From positions 124,001 through 188,000 of IMG/VR virus record IMGVR_UViG_3300029258_002750: a stretch of 64,000 nucleotides of DNA; one strand, written 5' to 3'. A model generated the notes under the pieces. It had not been told where the DNA came from and ran no database searches. It saw nothing but the letters and a program-made list of their open reading frames with translations. Below are positions 22,443 through 29,641 of the stretch, one piece after another. Each line of letters begins with the position of its first letter. The first letter of the stretch is position 1. The position numbers were made by a program, and so were the translations under genes. The DNA is from a virus.

Positions 22443-22673
22443 GTGAACCTGGCGCAGAGAGCCCGTATAGCCACAGGACTTAGCCAGCGCGAGCTGGCCA
22501 GGCGGCTTGGGGTCAGCCACTCGAGCTTCGAGCGCTGGGAGGCCGGAACAGTACCATCGTCGATGGCGCGCAACTTGTTGAGGCTGATCGAGTTGCACCC
22601 GCAGTTTGTTCTCGACGAGTTGGAGAAGAACGGGCCAGCGGTGTCCAACGGCCCATCCCGGGGCGCCACTTGA
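22443..22673 (+). CDS. XRE-type helix-turn-helix protein
   Basis: 76 aa, GTG start. NLAQRARIATGLSQRELARRLGVSHSSFERWEAGTVP is a canonical Cro/C1-type HTH (five-helix). Short C-terminal extension. Likely a phage repressor or Cro-like regulator controlling the adjacent genes. The first of three operator-like repeats lies in its 3' end. Confidence 0.85.
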   Translation: MNLAQRARIATGLSQRELARRLGVSHSSFERWEAGTVPSSMARNLLRLIELHPQFVLDELEKNGPAVSNGPSRGAT

Positions 22674-22721
22674 TGTCCAGTGGTCCATTTTCTATGCTGT
22701 CGGCGTTGTCCAGTAGACCAT
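22642..22721 (+). promoter_or_regulatory. Three operator-like repeats
   Basis: TGTCCAACGGCCCAT (22642), TGTCCAGTGGTCCAT (22674) and TGTCCAGTAGACCAT (22707): the same 15-mer with 2-4 changes, spaced 32 and 33 bp, i.e. about three helical turns. Placed directly upstream of the second HTH gene, so probable binding sites for one of the two regulators. Confidence 0.7.
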
Positions 22722-22737
22722 CGGAGGTGCAAGCGCG

Positions 22738-23358
22738 ATGACCCTTGTGTCGGAAGCCCGTGCTGCGACGGGGCTTACGCAGCGTGAGTTCGCGGCCATC
22801 GTTGGCGTCGATCCGTCCCAGATCGGCCACTGGGCGAGCGGCCGGAAGCGCGTAGCTAAAGCCGTGTCCTCACTGATGGTTGTGATCAAGGCCATGCCCG
22901 CCGAGGCCGTTGCTATTCTGGCCGAGCACCACGGGGTGAAACTCAAGGGCGAGGTCAGCGCTGCCCTCAACCGTGCGGGTTCCAGCCCAGCTGTTGTGCA
23001 GCGACCCGTTGAAGAAGTCGACCTCGAGGAGGCCGACCTCGGGGAGGCGGAGGACGGGTTCCGGCAGCTCGACTCGGGCTACCTGGTCTTCCCCGACCGG
23101 GGCATCGTGGCCGAGTTCGATGAGGACGACCCCCATGGGGGCGTCGAGCCGTCGCCCGAGCCCGACGATGCGGGCTTTGCGGGCGATGGCGGCCCGCCGC
23201 CCGGCCGCGCGCGGCCGGGTACCGAGGAGGACCGGGCCTACGGCCCGAATCGGCGGGGCGACACCGGCAAGCGCCGGGCAGTCGATGAGCAGGTCCCCGA
23301 CTACACGCCCGAGTTCGGCTACACGGGCGGCCAGGAGCCGCCCGGCGGCGGCCCTTGA
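22738..23358 (+). CDS. HTH protein with long disordered acidic tail
   Basis: 206 aa. Residues 1-50 (TLVSEARAATGLTQREFAAIVGVDPSQIGHWASGRK) are an XRE-type HTH. From about residue 80 the chain is acidic, Pro/Gly-rich and repetitive (EEVDLEEADLGEAEDG; EPSPEPDD), probably disordered. Contains a 45-bp segment also found at 29228-29272 in another frame. Likely a DNA-binding regulator or replication-initiation accessory factor. Confidence 0.8.
   Translation: MTLVSEARAATGLTQREFAAIVGVDPSQIGHWASGRKRVAKAVSSLMVVIKAMPAEAVAILAEHHGVKLKGEVSAALNRAGSSPAVVQRPVEEVDLEEADLGEAEDGFRQLDSGYLVFPDRGIVAEFDEDDPHGGVEPSPEPDDAGFAGDGGPPPGRARPGTEEDRAYGPNRRGDTGKRRAVDEQVPDYTPEFGYTGGQEPPGGGP
23140..23184 (+). repeat. 45-bp dispersed repeat, copy 1
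   Basis: GGCGTCGAGCCGTCGCCCGA… through …GCGGGCTTTGCGGGC; one mismatch (GAT for GAC) to copy 2 at 29228. Here it encodes GVEPSPEPDDAGFAG. Confidence 0.85.
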
Positions 23359-23373
23359 CGCCGGGCATGACTC

Positions 23374-23396
23374 TGGGGTAGCCTACGGCTACCCCA
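23374..23396. terminator. Perfect 10-bp hairpin, probable terminator
   Basis: TGGGGTAGCC-TAC-GGCTACCCCA, 15 nt after the HTH gene's stop. No U-tract, so a terminator or protein-binding hairpin. Confidence 0.6.
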
Positions 23397-23628
23397 GGTG
23401 AACTGGGGAACCCAGTCCAGTCTCGAGCCCGGCCCCATGCTGGTCGGGCTCGCGGTCCGTACAGGCCGCGACCCCGCTCGTGGGGATGGGGCGAGCGGGG
23501 CCGGGCGCAGAAGAAGCCTGACCAAGAGCCAGGAGGTAACGCCCAGCATCGTAGCCGAGCCCGGCCCGGCGGGCCACCAGATACCCCCTAGCGGGCAAGT
23601 CCTTATTTCTCGGTGCCGGGCCGCGCCG
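23397..23628. other. Intergenic, no supported gene
   Basis: A 77-codon ORF from GTG 23398 has no ribosome site and reads as low-complexity Gly/Arg/Pro. The region contains one CCCCCTAGCGGGCA word (23584-23597). Nothing else recognised. Confidence 0.55.
23584..23597 (+). repeat. CCCCCTAGCGGGCA word 3
   Basis: Full 14-mer; 31 nt upstream of the TAGACT box at 23629. Confidence 0.7.
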
Positions 23629-23634
23629 TAGACT
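23629..23634 (+). promoter_or_regulatory. TAGACT box for 23642
   Basis: CCG-TAGACT-GGGCCGG-ATG, 7 nt spacing. Confidence 0.6.
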
Positions 23635-23641
23635 GGGCCGG

Positions 23642-24037
23642 ATGAACGTGCTCGTGATCGAGGAGAGGGCCGAGGCCCGCGACCGGCTGCTCGACGCCCT
23701 GGTCGATGAGCACGCCGCGTGGCCAGCCGCGAGCTGGGAGGATGTTGCCCTCGTGGTGAACGAGGGCCGATGGTGGCCGCAGGCGGTCGTGCTTGGGCAG
23801 GCCGCCAGCCGGGGCGAGCTGGTTCGGGTGCTTCGGCACACCTACGGGGAGCATCTCCGGGTCGTGCTCTACATCGAGGAGCCCACGGTCGCGGCCGTGC
23901 TCGCGAAGGCCCTCGTGAGCGTGGCCCACGCCAACGCCTGGGTCACCGATGCAGAGCTACCCCTTCTGCACGAGGTCGTGGCCGGGCGCGTCGCGCCGGA
24001 CGCCGATACTCCACGCGGCGGGTTTCCCCTGCCGTAG
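23642..24037 (+). CDS. Hypothetical protein, receiver-like fold possible
   Basis: 131 aa, leaderless-type start. MNVLVIEERAEARDRLLDALV, then ALVVNEGRWWPQAVVL and HLRVVLYIEEP alternate beta and alpha as in receiver or Rossmann-like folds, but the phospho-acceptor Asp pattern is not evident. No tail. The 3' end overlaps a possible antisense gene. Confidence 0.68.
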   Translation: MNVLVIEERAEARDRLLDALVDEHAAWPAASWEDVALVVNEGRWWPQAVVLGQAASRGELVRVLRHTYGEHLRVVLYIEEPTVAAVLAKALVSVAHANAWVTDAELPLLHEVVAGRVAPDADTPRGGFPLP

Positions 24038-24169
24038 GTCCGGCCCGCCGCGCGGGCACACCACGTCGCCGTTGCTGAAGCCGCCGTGGCAGCAGCGGCC
24101 GTGCACGCGGTAGTAGCAGCCAGCGCCAGCGGCGCCCAGGGGGCAGCAGTCTCGCTCGGCAACGGACAT
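23957..24169 (-). CDS. Cys-rich small protein
   Basis: 70 aa from ATG 24169. DCCPLGAAGAGCYYRVHGRCCHGGF…CPRGG has eight cysteines and two histidines, a likely zinc or disulfide domain. Overlaps the 3' end of 23642-24037 on the other strand by 81 nt, which lowers confidence. A TACGCT -10-like box lies 12 nt upstream. Confidence 0.5.
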   Translation of the reverse strand: MSVAERDCCPLGAAGAGCYYRVHGRCCHGGFSNGDVVCPRGGPDLRQGKPAAWSIGVRRDAPGHDLVQKG

Positions 24170-24204
24170 CCCAGACCGCCACCAGCGTAGCGCGCGCGGC
24201 CGAC

Positions 24205-24528
24205 CTAGTCCTCGTCGTTCTTGAAGCGCTCCCAGTCCTCTTCCCAGGCGAGGTCCGACTCCGGCTCCGGCCGCTCCGCAGGGAGCAGCGGATCGTCTTG
24301 GAGGATCGGCCGGGCGGGCGGCGGATCGGTCAGCCACGCGTTCGAGAGCGCGTGCAGATGGGCGTGCAGCTCGTCGGTCATGCAGTCCACGTGTACGAGC
24401 TGGCCGGAGTCGTGGTGCCACCAGTAGCGGTCGCCGAGCCCGATGTGGGCGCGGCGGCAGCCGTCGCAGTGGCGGGGAACGGGAGAGTAGCACCGCACGA
24501 GGCGGAGACCGGGGTGGGAGAGCGACAT
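24205..24528 (-). CDS. Zinc-binding small protein
   Basis: 107 aa from MSLSHPGLRL. RHCDGCRRAHIGLGDRYWWHHDSGQLVHVDC gives a C2-H-H-C site. Acidic C-terminus (DLAWEEDWERFKNDED). AAAGGAC-type ribosome site. No tail. Confidence 0.7.
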   Translation of the reverse strand: MSLSHPGLRLVRCYSPVPRHCDGCRRAHIGLGDRYWWHHDSGQLVHVDCMTDELHAHLHALSNAWLTDPPPARPILQDDPLLPAERPEPESDLAWEEDWERFKNDED

Positions 24529-24606
24529 AGTAGGGAGCCCCGTCCTTTCTGCCCACACCGTAGCGCAGACCCCCGACAACTGAGCGCGCGGTCAGCGCTG
24601 CCCCCG

Positions 24607-24612
24607 TAGACT
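24607..24612 (+). promoter_or_regulatory. TAGACT box for 24619
   Basis: CCCG-TAGACT-GGGAGG-GTG, 6 nt spacing. Confidence 0.65.
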
Positions 24613-24618
24613 GGGAGG

Positions 24619-24807
24619 GTGAGCCCGGCCCGCGCCCTCCTGTGCCCCATCTGCAAGCGGCCGATCGACGTGCACCACCGCGCGGCGATCGACACCAAGC
24701 GCGACCGCATCTACCACGTCTCCTGCTGGTGCAAGCTGCAAGGCTGGCCGCTACCAAGGTGGCTCGACGAGCGGTATCATCGGCGGCCAGGAGGCACACG
24801 ACCATGA
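24619..24807 (+). CDS. Zinc-finger small protein
   Basis: 62 aa, GTG start. LLCPICKRPIDVHHRAAIDTKRDRIYHVSCWCKL has a CxxC…H…H…CxC order like that of the C-terminal finger in the 31145 protein (CKKCGK…YYHMSCWRKL). Ends in the ATGA of the next gene. Confidence 0.74.
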   Translation: MSPARALLCPICKRPIDVHHRAAIDTKRDRIYHVSCWCKLQGWPLPRWLDERYHRRPGGTRP

Positions 24808-25220
24808 GCTTGTTCGAGCGATGCGCGACGCCTGGGATGAAGATCCGCAGCAAGGGCAAGGGCATGGCGCGCGGCCAGGGCAAGGGTCCCATCGGAGAGC
24901 CGACTGGTGAGGTCGAGGAGGACAAGACGAGCCTGCTCGGCCGCGCGATGACGGCCTACTACGTGGACCTGGGCGATCTCTCGACCGAGGAAGCCGAGGA
25001 AGCGCTGGCTGCCGCGAAGGACGAGCTGGCCGAGGACAAGGACGTGACCCAGGCGCAGAAGGAGCTGGACCATCTGCTCCAGATGCTCCGCACGCTGGCG
25101 AAGAAGCACACCAAGCGGCTGGAGTGGGCTGGCTCGCACCACCAGGACTACCAGAGCGCGGCCCAGGAGGCGAAGCGCGGCCTCCTGGGGATGGTGGCGG
25201 CACTCGCCAACCTGCACTAG
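24804..25220 (+). CDS. Possible virion-internal protein with MSLFER tag
   Basis: 138 aa. MSLFERCATPG is like MSLFDRV at 26585 and LFERVVGVLDEG in the polyvalent protein. Then Gly/Lys-rich linker, and a helical domain from residue 40 (LLGRAMTAYYVDLGDLSTEEAEEALAAAKDELAEDKD). The tag suggests capsid targeting. Coupled by ATGA to 24619-24807. Confidence 0.72.
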   Translation: MSLFERCATPGMKIRSKGKGMARGQGKGPIGEPTGEVEEDKTSLLGRAMTAYYVDLGDLSTEEAEEALAAAKDELAEDKDVTQAQKELDHLLQMLRTLAKKHTKRLEWAGSHHQDYQSAAQEAKRGLLGMVAALANLH

Positions 25221-25223
25221 CTG

Positions 25224-25586
25224 CTACGGAACGAGCAGGTCAGCGTCGACCCCGGCCCAGAACGCTTCGCGAGCGCGGGCACCATCGACGCAGCCCTCCG
25301 CGCCGGGGATCGCGGGACGCGGGCAGCAGGGCGCACCGGCCCACCAGTCTGGTACCTCCCCGAGCCCCAGCCGGGCACCGCACTCGAAGCAGCGGCGGCC
25401 CTCCCCGCCGCCGCCGACCCCGGCCCAGTCAGCGCTGACCTCGAGCGGCGACCGGTCCAGCGGCCGAGCGTGCAGCTCACGCGGCTTGCTCCCGGCGCGG
25501 CGACGCTCCACCAGCAGCCGCAGCCCGGCCTCGATGTCACCCGTGGCCGCCGCCCGCTCCAGCTCCCGTAGTCGTTGGTCGCTCAT
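25224..25586 (-). CDS. 'LERAAATGD..A..RLL' helical/zinc protein
   Basis: 120 aa. The start RLRELERAAATGDIEAGLRLLVERRRAG is a short two-helix module seen at the start of many uncharacterised bacterial and phage proteins. Then RCFECGARLGLGEVPDW…CCPRPA…C, a zinc-like cluster. Contains the palindrome GTCAGCGCTGAC in VSAD frame. Converges on 24804-25220 with 3 nt between. Confidence 0.72.
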   Translation of the reverse strand: MSDQRLRELERAAATGDIEAGLRLLVERRRAGSKPRELHARPLDRSPLEVSADWAGVGGGGEGRRCFECGARLGLGEVPDWWAGAPCCPRPAIPGAEGCVDGARAREAFWAGVDADLLVP

Positions 25587-25647
25587 ACCTGCCTGACGGG
25601 CGAGCCGCAGCCGACTGACACGGCCCCCGGTGCGGGCGACCCACAGG

Positions 25648-25663
25648 CCCCCTAGCGGGCAGT
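25648..25663 (+). repeat. CCCCCTAGCGGGCAGT word 4
   Basis: 16-nt match with word 5. Confidence 0.72.
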
Positions 25664-25690
25664 GCCCCCTCGAGTCGGCGATGACCCCCT

Positions 25691-25706
25691 CCCCCTAGCG
25701 GGCAGT
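25691..25706 (+). repeat. CCCCCTAGCGGGCAGT word 5
   Basis: 16-nt match with word 4, 43 nt away. Confidence 0.72.
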
Positions 25707-26227
25707 GGGGTCTCGCCGAGCGGTTCCTGCGTTTTGTAGAGGGTCTCAACGCCCAGAACGGGCGGAACGTAAGGGGAGTCTCCAGCTCACCTTTCCGAAA
25801 CCGACCCTAACAGTAGCCGAACCCGGCCCTGCCCCACACCTGCGCACTGGACCCCGGCCCCCTGGCCATCTGCTTGGTTCCTGCGTTACCGAGGCCCCCC
25901 ATCGAAGGATGGGCGACGGAACCGGGTGGGACTATGGACCCACCCTCTTGGAAACTCACCCTGTAGGGGTGCAGCCCGCGCCCCCAGAGGGCTTCTGCGA
26001 CACGGGCACGCCATGATGCACAGCTCCCCAGCCCGAACACGACACCCGAACCTGCCATGACAGCTCACCGGCCGCGATCCGGTGGACGAGGAGTCGTTCG
26101 GGGGATAATCCAGGTCCCCAAAATCGCGCGGGAAGTGGTTGGTAGAGAGAAGAGCGCGCGCTCTCCCTCTCCGACTACCTCCGCTTACCCCCACAGCATC
26201 CCTTGGCGTCTTCGCCGCGTGTTTGGG

Positions 26228-26233
26228 TAGAAT
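26228..26233 (+). promoter_or_regulatory. TAGAAT box for 26256
   Basis: TTGGG-TAGAAT, then 22 nt containing GGAG before ATG 26256. Confidence 0.6.
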
Positions 26234-26255
26234 CGTCGGCTGTGTGGAGATCTGG

Positions 26256-26588
26256 ATGAGCCTGCGCGATCGTCTGCTCGATGAAGCTGCGGCTCCCAAG
26301 GCGGACGTGGGGTGGGCGAACTCGCAGGCGAAGGCCGCGAAGAAGGCCGCGCAGTCTCGCTGGGGAGCCGGATGGAACCTGCTGTCGGTGGAGCAGCAGA
26401 AGGGCGCGGTCGCGCTGGTGCGATCGGCTGGCGGTGTGGAGGAGTCTGAACCGCACCCGGACTCACCTGCTGGGATCACGGCGCACTTTCGCCGCGAGCG
26501 GGAGATGAAGCTCAAGGTCGCGCGCGCGAAGAAGGAGCGCGCGAAGGCCGAGCGCGAGTGGAACAAGAAGAGGAAGGCGGGACGATGA
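26256..26588 (+). CDS. Small basic protein with MSLRDRLLDEA tag
   Basis: 110 aa; ATG 26256 has GGAG 7 nt upstream (GTG 26244 is in frame). MSLRDRLLDEA resembles T4 capsid-targeting leaders cleaved after L-x-E. The body is helical and basic (AKAAKKAAQSRWGAGWN; RAKKERAKAEREWNKKRKAGR). Likely internal-head or DNA-binding protein. Confidence 0.73.
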   Translation: MSLRDRLLDEAAAPKADVGWANSQAKAAKKAAQSRWGAGWNLLSVEQQKGAVALVRSAGGVEESEPHPDSPAGITAHFRREREMKLKVARAKKERAKAEREWNKKRKAGR

Positions 26589-27199
26589 GCCTGTTTGATC
26601 GCGTGACCGTTCGCCGCGTGGACCTGGGCGAGATGGACGACGGTGGCTACGGTCCGCGCAAGACCTACTCGTACGACTACGACCAGTACGGTGTCCACAA
26701 GACCACCCACTACGGCGAGCCGGAGGTTTCGCCGTCCAAGTTTCCACCGTCCAAGCCGTCCAAGCCCAAGCCCAAGAGGAAGCCCAAGAAGAAGGGCTCG
26801 CTCAGGCAGCTCAAGACCAAGGTCTGGATGCGCCCGCCGAACGGCGACTACGAGCTGGTGGCCGCGTTCAAGGCGAAGGGCGACGGGCACCTGTTCGCTG
26901 ACAGCAAGAAGAGCAGCCCGCTCGTGAGAGGCGGCGGCAAGTTCGTGGTCGAGGACAAGGACGAGGCCAGCGAGCTGACCGAGAGCTTCTACAAGCGGAC
27001 ATCCGGCTTCCAGGTGGACGACATCGACGTGAGCTTCGGTCCGTACAACATCGGCACGCCCGACCACTTCGGCCTGGTCTTCAAGCAGGGGATGAGCGAG
27101 CACTCCGTCACGCTCATGCCGATCCAGCTCAAGCCGATGGCCGATGGGCTGCGGAAGCTGGCCCGCCACATCGAGAAGGCCAAGCTGCCGAGGAAGTAG
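26585..27199 (+). CDS. Possible virion-internal protein with MSLFDRV tag
   Basis: 204 aa, ATG in the ATGA junction. N-terminal MSLFDRVTVRRVDLGEMDDG, a Pro/Lys-rich linker (residues 55-80: SKPSKPKPKRKPKKK), then an alpha/beta domain of about 120 residues with no recognised family. Sharing the tag with neighbours suggests a common destination in the capsid. Confidence 0.74.
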   Translation: MSLFDRVTVRRVDLGEMDDGGYGPRKTYSYDYDQYGVHKTTHYGEPEVSPSKFPPSKPSKPKPKRKPKKKGSLRQLKTKVWMRPPNGDYELVAAFKAKGDGHLFADSKKSSPLVRGGGKFVVEDKDEASELTESFYKRTSGFQVDDIDVSFGPYNIGTPDHFGLVFKQGMSEHSVTLMPIQLKPMADGLRKLARHIEKAKLPRK

Positions 27200-27203
27200 C
27201 GAT

Positions 27204-27554
27204 TCAGGCGTCGTCGTTCGGGTTGTAATGCCAGCTCACCTTGAGCGGTACGCACACCAGCGGATCGTGCGTCTCGATGACGCCGGTCTTGTAGTTGATC
27301 TCGCCGACCGTGTTCCCCTGGCAGCGGAGCTTGCCCATCCCGTCGTCCGTCATCGGGTACGGATCGGTGACCAGCACCGAGCCGGGTCCCACGGGGAAGT
27401 AGGGCAGACGATAGCGGGTGGGTCGGCGCTGACCCGTCGCTACGTCGCCTAGCCGCTCGACTGCTGAGGGCTCCTCTGGCTCGATGGTGCTGCCGTCGAT
27501 GCGGTTGGAGGAGTAGTACTTGTTGGGCGGCGCGATGTCGTTGTAGTTGGTCAC
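27204..27554 (-). CDS. Tail-containing hypothetical protein
   Basis: 116 aa, GTG in GTGA. The tail PSAVERLGDVATGQ lies near residue 30, followed by a beta-rich domain (LPYFPVGPGSVLVTDPYPMTDDG). Here the tail is N-terminal to the domain, a rare arrangement. Confidence 0.72.
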   Translation of the reverse strand: MTNYNDIAPPNKYYSSNRIDGSTIEPEEPSAVERLGDVATGQRRPTRYRLPYFPVGPGSVLVTDPYPMTDDGMGKLRCQGNTVGEINYKTGVIETHDPLVCVPLKVSWHYNPNDDA

Positions 27555-27841
27555 GGCCGGGCCAGGTCGGCCAGATAGTCGATGACCATCTTGGGTGACA
27601 CCGGCTCCCAGTTGTTGGTCTTCTCGGCGTCGAGCATGGGGACGAGCTGGATGCGGATCTTGCCGGGCTCGTGCTCGCCGAGATGCTTGAGTGCGCGAGC
27701 GCGGGCGACCTGGCCGACGTTGCAGAGCTGGCGGCGCACGTAGGACATGGACCCGAGCGAGCAGTAGAAGACGAGCGGCTCGTAGCTCTCATCGACGGCG
27801 ATCTTGACGCGGCTGGCCGCGATGGCGTCGGTCGGGCTCAT
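27551..27841 (-). CDS. 'AI.AS/NNWEP' family tail protein
   Basis: 96 aa. MSPTDAIAASRVKIAVDESYEPL at the start and NNWEPVSPKMVIDYLADLARP at the end fit the DWEP family; tail MVIDYLADLARP is diverged. Confidence 0.76.
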   Translation of the reverse strand: MSPTDAIAASRVKIAVDESYEPLVFYCSLGSMSYVRRQLCNVGQVARARALKHLGEHEPGKIRIQLVPMLDAEKTNNWEPVSPKMVIDYLADLARP

Positions 27842-28062
27842 TCGACCGGGTCTCCGAGCTTCCAGCGCGCGAGGTCACCGAGCTGCTCGACGGCCGAGAT
27901 CACGCGGACCTGCTCGGTCGGGATGCCGACCAACGGCCGGTCCCACTGGTCCGGCTGGATGTTCACAAACGTGCCCATGGGGCCGACTCCGAAGACCGTT
28001 CCGCGCAGGCCGCGAGTGCCGGGGAGGCCCTCGAAGATCTCCACCCGGTCGCCGGGCTTCAT
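27838..28062 (-). CDS. SH3-like tail protein
   Basis: 74 aa. MKPGDRVEIFEGLPGTRGLRGTVFGVGPMGTFVNIQPD is a textbook G-DRV…G-V barrel. Tail ISAVEQLGDLARW then eight residues. Confidence 0.8.
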   Translation of the reverse strand: MKPGDRVEIFEGLPGTRGLRGTVFGVGPMGTFVNIQPDQWDRPLVGIPTEQVRVISAVEQLGDLARWKLGDPVE

Positions 28063-28280
28063 CCGCCGCCGCCGATCCAGAGATCGTCGCCGCGCAGGAA
28101 CACGTCATGGGCGATATTCCAACCCTTCTTGGACTCGGCCTTTAGGGTGCCCATGAAGTGCCCCTTGTCCACGCGAATGTAGGCTCCCATCTCGCCGAAC
28201 AGGTCGTCGATCCAGATGTAGACGTCATCGCACTCCGCGAGGGCCTCATCGATCTGATCGGGCTTGAGCTTGAGCTGCAC
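28059..28280 (-). CDS. Hypothetical alpha/beta protein
   Basis: 73 aa from GTG 28280 (VQLKLKPDQIDEAL), which has GGAGG 8 nt upstream; GTG 28298 would add six residues but sits 1 nt from the TAGAAC box. Beta-alpha-beta with Trp-rich strands (VYIWIDDLFGEMGAYIRV). No tail. Confidence 0.7.
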   Translation of the reverse strand: MQLKLKPDQIDEALAECDDVYIWIDDLFGEMGAYIRVDKGHFMGTLKAESKKGWNIAHDVFLRGDDLWIGGGG

Positions 28281-28299
28281 GGTTCTCGCCTCCGCCACC

Positions 28300-28318
28300 G
28301 TTCTACCCGGGGTAGAAC
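28300..28318. promoter_or_regulatory. Divergent palindromic TAGAAC pair
   Basis: GTTCTACCCGGGGTAGAAC: two TAGAAC boxes on opposite strands share one GC core. Leftward box 28300-28305 serves 28280; rightward box 28313-28318 (then GAGGGC-ATG) serves 28325. Confidence 0.75.
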
Positions 28319-28324
28319 GAGGGC

Positions 28325-28702
28325 ATGACCTACTTGCTCCTGGGAATCGCGGCCGTGGCTCTTCTGTCCGTCTTGTCCTACGCGGCTACGCCAGCCGAGG
28401 TCGGGCGCGCGTGTTCGTGTGAGCACTGCTCGTGGTACCTGAACAAGCGGCCGGGGTGCTCGGGGCCGATGGTGCGGGCGCCCTACATCCCGATCTCGAT
28501 CATCGAGGGTCTTCTCCTCAAACCGATTACCGAGCCCGGCCCGGTCACCTTCCTCCGCTACAAGTACCCGCTCATTCGCCGCGTCAACGCGCGCACGGTG
28601 GCTGAGAAGCTGGTGCGGGTCGAGCCGATGCCGAAGGACTGGCTGCCTGCCGAGCTACGCGTCTTTGAGGGTATGCCTCCTCCGATGAGGAATCGCGTGT
28701 GA
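28325..28702 (+). CDS. Membrane-anchored Cys-rich protein
   Basis: 125 aa, leaderless. N-terminal hydrophobic helix (residues 3-20, YLLLGIAAVALLSVLSYA), then CSCEHCSWYLNKRPGC, then a basic domain (RRVNARTVAEKLVRVEP). Probably anchored with the rest in the cytoplasm or exported. No tail. Confidence 0.75.
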   Translation: MTYLLLGIAAVALLSVLSYAATPAEVGRACSCEHCSWYLNKRPGCSGPMVRAPYIPISIIEGLLLKPITEPGPVTFLRYKYPLIRRVNARTVAEKLVRVEPMPKDWLPAELRVFEGMPPPMRNRV

Positions 28703-29064
28703 CCGACGCCGAGGCCATCAAGTGGCTCCGCAAGCACGGGTGTGTGGTGATCTTCCACGAGGACCGGATCATCGCGTTCCGGCCGCGAGGTCTGGTCAAC
28801 CTGTCCGCCGCCGGTAACAGCGACTCGCCGTCGCCGATGATCTCGTTCCCGCACGGCTCGACGTTCGGCTACACGGAGCACGCTGGCGAGACCGTCGCCG
28901 AGCTGGTCGAGCACGTTCGATCATGCTGGCTGGACAACGACGCTGGGGTAATCGATGGCCTGGCAGACTGCTGTGAGGAGAGCAGTCCGCCCGGCGTTGA
29001 GTTGTACGTCGGCACATCGATGCGGGAGAGATACCCAGGGCTCGTGGAGGAGGGTAAGGAATGA
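28699..29064 (+). CDS. Hypothetical protein
   Basis: 121 aa, GTG in the GTGA junction. Alpha/beta with CVVIFHEDRIIAF strands and a CC-containing loop; acidic end. No tail, no family recognised. Confidence 0.73.
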   Translation: MTDAEAIKWLRKHGCVVIFHEDRIIAFRPRGLVNLSAAGNSDSPSPMISFPHGSTFGYTEHAGETVAELVEHVRSCWLDNDAGVIDGLADCCEESSPPGVELYVGTSMRERYPGLVEEGKE

Positions 29065-29378
29065 GCTACGAGGACTACGAGGCCCACAAGGCGGAGATGG
29101 AGCGAGTTGTTCCGCAGATCGCCACCGAGCTTGGAGAGGCGCTGGAGTCCGCGCCGCCGGAGGTGAAGGGAGCCTTCTTCATCGTCGCCGGGTCGCTCGG
29201 CAACGGGATGATGGGCCTGTTCGGAGGGCGTCGAGCCGTCGCCCGAGCCCGACGACGCGGGCTTTGCGGGCTAACGTCGTTGTTCAACTCGACGGCGCGG
29301 GACGCGGCCTTCGGGATTCTGCGCAAGTGGATGGTCGAGACGTTCGACTGGTACTCCGCGCACGAAGGACTGTCGTGA
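29061..29378 (+). CDS. Hypothetical protein carrying inserted repeat
   Basis: 105 aa. Helical N-half (HKAEMERVVPQIATELGEALESA), a Gly/hydrophobic middle, then residues 56-71 (RRAVARARRRGLCG) encoded by a 45-bp segment shared with the HTH gene 22738 but in a different frame. The C-terminal helix (LFNSTARDAAFGILRKW) follows. Likely altered by insertion of the repeat. Confidence 0.7.
   Translation: MSYEDYEAHKAEMERVVPQIATELGEALESAPPEVKGAFFIVAGSLGNGMMGLFGGRRAVARARRRGLCGLTSLFNSTARDAAFGILRKWMVETFDWYSAHEGLS
29228..29272 (+). repeat. 45-bp dispersed repeat, copy 2
   Basis: 44 of 45 bases match 23140-23184. The -1 frame still reads GVEPSPEPDDAGFAG and then stops at TAA, the original coding sense. Confidence 0.85.
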
Positions 29379-29641
29379 ACGATCGCGGCTTCCGACCCGG
29401 TGACCGCGTGTGGATCGATCCCTCTCAGGAGGAGGTCTGGAGGGAGACTCGTCGGCCGATCTACGTGATCTCCTACTTCGGCCAGCGCGAGATCGGCGGT
29501 CGCGAGCGGCCGTGCGCGAGGCTTGCTGTAGCACCGGGGCCGAGCACCTGGGCGTCCAGGCAGAATCCGCCGTCGTGGGTCCCAATCGAATGGCTGCGGC
29601 ACGCCGATGATCTGGTGACGCGCCTCGGGAGGCTCGCGTGA
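29375..29641 (+). CDS. SH3-like tail protein
   Basis: 88 aa, GTG start. FRPGDRVWIDPSQEEVW…RPIYVISYFGQ barrel pattern; WVPIEWLRHADDLVTRLGRLA tail. First of a tandem set of DAVT-RLGRL genes (29375-30511). Confidence 0.8.
   Translation: MNDRGFRPGDRVWIDPSQEEVWRETRRPIYVISYFGQREIGGRERPCARLAVAPGPSTWASRQNPPSWVPIEWLRHADDLVTRLGRLA

Larger units (their letters stand above)
25587..26243. other. Second non-coding block
   Basis: About 650 nt without a credible gene. Two CCCCCTAGCGGGCAGT words at 25648 and 25691, and GGTTCCTGCGTT twice (25720 and 25877). The text TTTCCGAAACCGACCCTAACAG (25795-25816, given here for position only) echoes ttTTCAAAACTCGACCCTAG near 21549. Probably regulatory. Confidence 0.6.

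Noticed and set aside
23398-23631. 77-codon ORF after the HTH gene
   Set aside because: No ribosome site or promoter box; simple Gly/Arg/Pro content.
22443-25586. Integrase or attachment site near the HTH genes
   Set aside because: No tyrosine or serine integrase in the window and no tRNA-like end repeat, so a temperate switch cannot be argued from this alone.
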